The notes under the pieces were generated by a model. The model had not been told where the DNA came from. It ran no database searches and worked only from the letters and a program-made list of their open reading frames with translations. Positions 6,860 to 11,086 of a stretch of DNA of 11,086 nt are shown here, piece by piece. The DNA is from Gammaproteobacteria bacterium. GTDB taxonomy: Bacteria > Pseudomonadota > Gammaproteobacteria > Ga0077536. The translations under genes and the position numbers were made by a program. The DNA is taken from the NCBI GenBank assembly GCA_030639105.1, contig DAOWDI010000027.1, positions 1-11,086 of the forward strand. The letters run 5' to 3'. How positions within the stretch are numbered: the first letter of the stretch is position 1; every line of letters begins with the position of its first letter.

Positions 6860-7319
6860 TAGCCCCGATAAAGTGGCATTGACGCCACGCCTCGTACACG
6901 ACAATGGCTACCGCGTTAGACAGGTTCAAACTCCGGCTCGAATCGGTCATAGGCAGTCGTAACCGGCGCCCCGGCGCGAAAGAATCACCTACCTTGGTCG
7001 GCAGACCCCGCGTTTCGGGCCCAAACAGGAAGACATCACCGGCTTCGAATCGCGCATCGAACAGATTGTCCTCGGCGTGCGTGGACAAGGCGAATACCCG
7101 CTTACCGGTCAGCATGGTTGAAAATGCAAGATAATTCGCATGCGTGATTATCGAGGCGTACTCGTGGTAATCGAGGCCGGCGCGCTTGAGCGCGCGGTCG
7201 TCCAAATTGAATCCGAGTGGTTCAATCAGATGCAGGCTCGATCCCGTGTTGGCACAAAGGCGTATGATATTCCCCGAGTTTGGCGGAATTTCTGGCTCGT
7301 AGAGTGCGACTTCAAACAT
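6855..7319 (-). CDS. trmL: tRNA (cytidine/uridine-2'-O-)-methyltransferase TrmL
   Basis: 154 residues, close to the 157 of E. coli TrmL (YibK). This is a minimal SPOUT methyltransferase that uses S-adenosylmethionine to methylate the 2'-O of wobble nucleotide 34 in certain tRNA-Leu isoacceptors. Visible motifs are the N-terminal YEPEIPPNSGNIIRLCANTG (7-26), FGPETRGLP (99-107) and LPMTDSSRSLNLSNAVAIVV (122-141), which together make the trefoil-knot cofactor site and dimer face. The ATG at 7319 gives the usual MFEVALYEP start, and GGAT lies 7 bases upstream; the preceding TTG (7322) is a less likely start. It converges on gpsA with 43 bases between stops and diverges from pyrD with 22 bases between starts. 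TrmL is part of the secB-gpsA neighbourhood in several gammaproteobacteria, usually in the same direction; here it is inverted. Confidence 0.96.
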   Translation of the reverse strand: MFEVALYEPEIPPNSGNIIRLCANTGSSLHLIEPLGFNLDDRALKRAGLDYHEYASIITHANYLAFSTMLTGKRVFALSTHAEDNLFDARFEAGDVFLFGPETRGLPTKVGDSFAPGRRLRLPMTDSSRSLNLSNAVAIVVYEAWRQCHFIGAR

Positions 7320-7341
7320 CAATCGATCCGGTTTCTAGGTA

Positions 7342-8298
7342 ATGGCGCAAGTCCCGCGGTTACAAGGTCCCGATATAGCTACTGAATTTTGCGGTTTGAA
7401 ATTCAGCTCACCGCTCGTTTTGTTATCGGGTTGCGTCGGTTTCGGTGAAGAATACACACGGGTGGAAGGGTTTTCCAACCGCGACGTCGGCGCTGTCTGT
7501 CTGAAGGGTACGACCCTGGATCCAAGGCTCGGAAATCCCCCGCATCGGATCGCCGAGACACCGGCGGGAATGTTGAACGCGATTGGGCTGCAGAATCCGG
7601 GGGCGCAATCCGTCATCGAGGATTATTTGCCCCGGCTCGATTTTAGTGAGACACGATTCATTGCGAACGTTTCGGGATCCACCGTCGAAGAGTATGAGGC
7701 CGTCACACGTCTATTCGACGATTCCGCGATAGACGCTATCGAGATCAATATTTCATGCCCGAACGTAAAGGAGGGCGGCGTCGCGTTCGGAAATGATCCG
7801 GAGATGTCAGCTCGGGTCGTCTCGGCATGCCGCCACGTCACCTCCAAACCACTGATAACCAAACTATCGCCGAATCAGACGGATATCGTCGACAATGCAC
7901 GGCGCTGCATTGATGCGGGCACCGACGCGCTTGCCGTGATCAATACCTTGACGGGAATGGCTATCGACATCGAGGCGCGCAAGCCTGTCATCGGGAACAA
8001 CCAGGGTGGCTTGTCGGGGCCCGCAATCAAACCGATCGCATTACTGAAGGTTCATCAAGTCTACCAGGCGACAAGAAGACACGATATTCCGATCATTGGC
8101 CAGGGCGGGATTGTCAACGCCAGTGATGCCATCGAATTTATCCTCGCCGGCGCCGCCGCCGTCGGCATAGGGACGGCCTTATTTAGCGAGCCGCTGATTT
8201 GTCCACAAATCAATCAGGGGATCCGTGACTATCTGCAGCGTCATGGTTATGCGAGTATTGATCAAATCGTCGGCGCCATGGAGGTTTACGTCGCCTGA
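7342..8298 (+). CDS. pyrD: Dihydroorotate dehydrogenase, class 1B type
   Basis: A 318-residue FMN-binding TIM-barrel enzyme oxidising dihydroorotate to orotate in pyrimidine synthesis. Class 1B features are SGCVGFGEEY (29-38), LKGTT with Lys55, PAGMLNAIGLQNPG (74-87), the catalytic Cys139 in INISCPNVKEGG (135-146), and TKLSPNQTDI (173-182). They continue with NTLTGMAID (201-209), GGLSGPAIKPIAL (222-234), IIGQGGI (251-257) and AAAVGIGTALF (271-281). The CPNVKEGG loop separates it from class 1A, and the cysteine from class 2, which uses serine. Class 1B enzymes normally work with a PyrK iron-sulfur/FAD subunit to pass electrons to NAD; no pyrK is in the window. Most gammaproteobacteria use the membrane class 2 enzyme. 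The ATG at 7342 has only a very close AGG upstream. Its promoter must lie inside trmL. The sub-class call is from motifs only. Confidence 0.93.
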   Translation: MAQVPRLQGPDIATEFCGLKFSSPLVLLSGCVGFGEEYTRVEGFSNRDVGAVCLKGTTLDPRLGNPPHRIAETPAGMLNAIGLQNPGAQSVIEDYLPRLDFSETRFIANVSGSTVEEYEAVTRLFDDSAIDAIEINISCPNVKEGGVAFGNDPEMSARVVSACRHVTSKPLITKLSPNQTDIVDNARRCIDAGTDALAVINTLTGMAIDIEARKPVIGNNQGGLSGPAIKPIALLKVHQVYQATRRHDIPIIGQGGIVNASDAIEFILAGAAAVGIGTALFSEPLICPQINQGIRDYLQRHGYASIDQIVGAMEVYVA

Positions 8299-8311
8299 AA
8301 AGCCGTCGCGT

Positions 8312-8629
8312 CTAAGAAGACTGCAAACGCTTCAAGAACACTCGCATCTCTCGTACCGCCTGTTTGTCGCCGTTGTTCTCGGCGATCTCGATGCCGTGTC
8401 GATAAGCCTCGGCGGCGGCTGAAGTTTCAGCGTTCGCCGTCAATGCCTTGCCGAGCATCTTCCACGCCGCGGAATAGGCCGGGTCGATCTCCACGGCCCG
8501 CTGCAGATGGACGATGGCCTGTGCTGGATCGCCTGATAGGTAAGCATTGCCAAGACCGAAGCGCAGCAGCGCCGTGTCTTGGCCCGCGGCGAGCATTGAC
8601 TCGAGTCTATCCGTGAGCTTGTCTATCAT
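8312..8629 (-). CDS. Small TPR-repeat protein downstream of trkH
   Basis: 105 residues, with no signal peptide or membrane segment, so probably cytoplasmic. It consists of tetratricopeptide repeats: a first repeat at about 20-53 (FGLGNAYLSGDPAQAIVHLQ, then AVEIDP), a second at about 54-87 (AAWKMLGKALTANAETSAAA, then AYRHGI), and a final capping helix with FLKRL. TPR arrays bind proteins or peptides; the sequence gives no partner. The ATG is only 3 bases after the trkH stop (TAATTTATG), so translation is probably coupled to trkH. The gene converges on pyrD with 13 bases between stops. Function is unknown; a Trk-related role is inferred only from the coupling, and it may be a passenger in the operon. 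Confidence 0.88.
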   Translation of the reverse strand: MIDKLTDRLESMLAAGQDTALLRFGLGNAYLSGDPAQAIVHLQRAVEIDPAYSAAWKMLGKALTANAETSAAAEAYRHGIEIAENNGDKQAVREMRVFLKRLQSS

Positions 8630-8632
8630 AAA

Positions 8633-10084
8633 TTACGTTCGCCAGAAAGATGGCGCCAATAATACCAGGAGCGTGAATATCTCGAGGCGTCCGAGGATCA
8701 TGGCGAAGCTGAGGATGAGTTTGACGCTCCCCGATAGAGCCCCATAGTGAGCGCTGACTTCGCCAAGACCGGGGCCGAGGTTATTAAGACAGGCTGCGAC
8801 CGCGGAGAAAGCAGTAACCTGGTCGAGACCCATCGCCATGACCGCTAACAGCAGCGCCGCAAAGACGGTGACGTAGGTGGCAAAAAACCCCCACACCGCA
8901 TCGACGATGCGGTCGTTGACGGGCCGTCCCCCCATTTTTATCGTGATGACCGCATTCGGATGGATCAATCGCTGAATTTCCCGGCGGCCCTGCTTGTAGA
9001 GCAGCAGAAAGCGGATGACTTTGATGCCGCCGCCCGTCGATCCGGCGCAAGCGCCTACGAAACTCGCGAACAGCAGCAGTACAGGTAGAAAACCAGGCCA
9101 GGCCTGGAAGCCCGCCGTAGTGAAACCCGTCGTCGTGCCAATCGATACGGCCTGAAATATTCCCAGTCGAAATGCCTCAGCCCAGTCGTCCTGATAAAGT
9201 GTAAGACTCAAACCAGTGCTGCAGATGAGGCATACGCCGACGGTAACGGCCGCATACATCCTAAACTCCGAATCGAAAAAATACGGCTTGGCGTTGCGAT
9301 GGCGCAAGGAAAGAAAGTGCAGGGAGAAATTGATCCCGGCTATAAACATGAACACTACCGCGGTCGCTTCGATCAGTGGATTATCGAAATAACCGAGGGA
9401 CAGATCGTGAGTCGAGAATCCGCCGATCGCAACGGTACTGAAGCTGTGGGATACGGCGTCGAATAGATCCATCCCGGAGAAAAAATAGGCCGTCGCGCAG
9501 GCCACGGTCAGCCCGACGTAGATGTACCACAATGCTTTGGCCGTTTCGGTGATCCGAGGCGTAAGCTTTGCGTTTTTCATCGGTCCGGGAGTTTCGGCTC
9601 GATAAAGCTGCATGCCGCCGATGCCGAGTATTGGCAGTATGGCGACGGCTAGAACAATGATGCCCATTCCGCCGAGCCACTGCAGTAGCTGGCGATAGAA
9701 GAGGATCGAAGGTGGCAGATAGTCGATTCCGACAATGACCGTTGCGCCCGTGGTAGTTAAACCCGAAAGCGATTCGAATATCGCATCGGGAAGCGACATT
9801 TCGAGTCCGTCCACCAACATAAACGGGATCGACCCGCTCGTACCTAGTATCACCCAGAACAGGACCACCACGATGAATCCGTCCCGGACCTTCATTTCGC
9901 CTTCGACTTGTCTCACCGGCACCCAGAGTAGGAGGCCGGCAAATAGGATGACGACAATCGCGATCGCGAAAGCGGTGCCGGCCCCATCATGCGTCCAATG
10001 CGCTATCAATAGTGGTGGCAGCAGCGCCAGACTGAAGATCGATAGCAGCATTCCCAGGATCTTCTGGATCACTTTCAACCGCAC
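8633..10084 (-). CDS. trkH: Trk-type potassium uptake channel subunit TrkH
   Basis: A 483-residue inner-membrane protein, matching the usual 480-485. TrkH is the pore of the low-affinity K+ uptake system; it works as a dimer gated by a cytosolic TrkA ring. The four pseudo-repeats of the selectivity filter are visible: GLTTTGATV (108-116), STVAIGGFST (216-225), SIGTTTGFTTAGF (314-326) and CLNNLGPGLG (432-441). A glycine-rich AGSTGGGIKVIR (347-358) lies in the broken helix that forms the gate region. Many hydrophobic segments fill the rest. The start is a GTG at 10084 preceded by GGGG at 7-base spacing, and the N-terminus (MRLKVIQKILGMLL) aligns with known TrkH starts. trkA lies 104 bases upstream in the same direction, so a trkA-trkH-TPR operon is likely. 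Confidence 0.97.
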   Translation of the reverse strand: MRLKVIQKILGMLLSIFSLALLPPLLIAHWTHDGAGTAFAIAIVVILFAGLLLWVPVRQVEGEMKVRDGFIVVVLFWVILGTSGSIPFMLVDGLEMSLPDAIFESLSGLTTTGATVIVGIDYLPPSILFYRQLLQWLGGMGIIVLAVAILPILGIGGMQLYRAETPGPMKNAKLTPRITETAKALWYIYVGLTVACATAYFFSGMDLFDAVSHSFSTVAIGGFSTHDLSLGYFDNPLIEATAVVFMFIAGINFSLHFLSLRHRNAKPYFFDSEFRMYAAVTVGVCLICSTGLSLTLYQDDWAEAFRLGIFQAVSIGTTTGFTTAGFQAWPGFLPVLLLFASFVGACAGSTGGGIKVIRFLLLYKQGRREIQRLIHPNAVITIKMGGRPVNDRIVDAVWGFFATYVTVFAALLLAVMAMGLDQVTAFSAVAACLNNLGPGLGEVSAHYGALSGSVKLILSFAMILGRLEIFTLLVLLAPSFWRT

Positions 10085-10188
10085 GGTACAGCCCCGATCA
10101 TCCCATTTCTATCAACGCCAAAGTTTCGCCGTGCGGCAATGCCATTGAGCCACGATGTATAGACACCATTTTGCCTGGGCGTCAACCG

Positions 10189-10840
10189 CTACAAGAAGGT
10201 CACACGGACCTGGAACAAATGCTCCACATCTCGCACGTGCTTCTTATTCGTTACGATCATGATCACGTGGTCCTCCGCCTCGATGACCGTGTCATGATGC
10301 ACCATGATGACGGCTTCGCCGCGTACGATAGCACCGATAGTCGTGCCCGGTGGCAGGTCTATTTCGTCGAGCGTACGGCCGACCACCCGGCTGGAATTGT
10401 GGTCGCCATGCGCGATAGCCTCGATAGCTTCGGCCGCGCCCCGCCGTAATGCGTGCACCTTGACGACGTCGCCACGCCGCACGTATGCGAGTAGGCTGCC
10501 AATGGTCGCTTGCTGCGGTGAAATCGCAATGTCGATGATGTCGCTTTGTACGAGATCGACATATGCGGCTCGGTTGATCAGCGCCATGACGGTTTTCGCG
10601 CCGAGCCGTTTAGCCAGCATCGAAGAAATGATATTGGCCTCATCGGCGTTCGTTAGTGCGCAGAAAACATCTGTTTGCTCGATATTCTCCGCGACCAACA
10701 AATCTTCGTCGGCGGCGTCGCCCAACAGTACATAGGTGTGCTTCAATTCTTCGGCGATCTGCAGCGCGCGATCTGGATTGCACTCGATTATCTTGATGGT
10801 GCACCGTTTCTCGAGGGCGAGGGCGAGGCGCTTCCCGATC
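10189..10840 (-). CDS. trkA: TrkA, C-terminal half, cut at the GATC junction
   Basis: The C-terminal 216-217 residues of the Trk NAD-binding regulatory protein, which normally has about 458. TrkA forms the peripheral cytoplasmic gating ring on TrkH. What remains is the second RCK Rossmann domain, entered at RIGKRLALALE just after its glycine-rich loop begins. It continues through IKIIECNPDRA (with the ribose-binding Glu), LLGDAADEDLL, TNADEANIISSMLAKRLGAK and VDLVQSDIIDIAISPQQAT. The second TrkA_C domain follows (SRVVGRTLDEIDLPPGT to DVEHLFQ). The first half and the GGG of the second nucleotide loop are missing because homology stops at 10837-10842. The frame stays open to 10995, but those residues are not TrkA-like. 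The normal upstream neighbour (often rsmB) is not present. Confidence 0.95.
10837..10840. other. Chimeric junction at a GATC site
   Basis: On the left, the minus strand encodes TrkA up to ATC GGG AAG. On the right, the plus strand encodes an amidotransferase starting GAT CCG AAG. The two share only GATC. GC rises from about 54% (10621-10840) to about 70% (10841-11086, 172 of 246 bases). Both coding regions are broken at the same point, as expected from joining two Sau3AI/MboI ends or from an assembly error. Confidence 0.8.
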
Positions 10841-11086
10841 CGAAGCGGTTCGTGGGGATCGTCGTCACGGGATCCAGCGCCATGGTTTCGCACCGCGAAA
10901 CCTGGAGCGAAAGCACCGCGGAATGGCTGCGCGGCGCGGTGCAGCGCGCGGCACCCGTGCTGGGAATCTGCTACGGCCACCAACTGCTCGCCCATGCGCT
11001 GGGTGGCCGCGTTGGGCCCAACCCACGCGGCCGCCAGATCGGAACCATCCGGGTGCAGCTCGCCGAGAAAGCGCAGGACGACGCGC
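10837..11086 (+). CDS. Class I glutamine amidotransferase fragment (GMP synthase-like), truncated at both ends
   Basis: An open plus-strand frame of 83 codons runs from the junction to the end of the window with no start codon of its own. It reads FVGIVVTGSSAMVSHRETW (residues 5-23) and then LGICYGHQLLAHALGG (42-57), where Cys45 is the nucleophile of the class I glutaminase triad. PRGRQIGT (63-70) follows, typical of stand-alone COG0518-type amidotransferases related to the GuaA glutaminase domain. These hydrolyse glutamine to supply ammonia to a partner or substrate that is unknown here. About 50 N-terminal residues and the C-terminal His-Glu part are missing. At about 70% GC it differs strongly from everything to its left and probably comes from a GC-rich proteobacterium. 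It is unlikely to be expressed with the Trk genes. Confidence 0.85.

Noticed and set aside
7342..8298. PreA-type dihydropyrimidine dehydrogenase
   Set aside because: The active-site loop is CPNVKEGG as in class 1B dihydroorotate dehydrogenases, not the CPHG-type loop of PreA.
8312..8629. TPR protein as LbcA, the TPR partner of CtpA proteases in Pseudomonas
   Set aside because: LbcA is a much larger outer-membrane lipoprotein. This protein is 105 residues with no signal sequence, and lies with trkH rather than ctpA.
10841..10995. N-terminal extension of the trkA frame (about 51 residues), as a possible novel TrkA fusion
   Set aside because: The sequence is the antisense of an amidotransferase gene and has no TrkA-like or domain-like features. 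It arises from the junction.

Overview
This window reads as a gammaproteobacterial chromosome segment made almost entirely of housekeeping genes. Its last 250 bases appear to come from elsewhere. The gene order is the main clue to the organism: yibQ/ctpA/envC/gpmI on the minus strand, diverging from yibN, secB and gpsA with trmL nearby, is the arrangement around secB in E. coli, and with ctpA inserted it resembles Pseudomonas. GC is moderate (119 of 220 bases, about 54%, counted in the trkA part). The lineage is probably neither enteric nor Pseudomonas, because grxC and cysE are absent and a class 1B type dihydroorotate dehydrogenase is present.

Layout. Bases 1-4424 (minus strand) hold gpmI, envC, ctpA and the first 39 codons of a yibQ-type deacetylase. 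This block pairs a glycolytic enzyme with envelope genes: an amidase activator, a periplasmic C-terminal processing protease and a predicted polysaccharide deacetylase. Bases 4425-4635 are a divergent intergenic region with a short palindrome. Bases 4636-6811 (plus) hold yibN (membrane-anchored rhodanese), secB (export chaperone) and gpsA (phospholipid precursor synthesis), ending in a hairpin that includes the gpsA stop codon. trmL (minus, 6855-7319) and pyrD (plus, 7342-8298) start only 22 bases apart. Bases 8312-10840 (minus) hold a Trk potassium-uptake set: the 3' half of trkA, trkH, and a small TPR protein starting 3 bases after the trkH stop.

At 10837-10840 the trkA homology stops at a GATC. 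Beyond it, on the opposite strand and at about 70% GC, is an in-frame internal piece of an unrelated class I glutamine amidotransferase. Both genes are cut at that point. The simplest reading is a Sau3AI/MboI-type cloning or assembly chimera rather than a biological fusion.

I found no mobile element, CRISPR array, tRNA, rRNA or obviously new defence or metabolic system. The points most worth following up are the chimeric junction, the pyrD class with no pyrK in view, the TPR gene coupled to trkH, and the weak start of envC.
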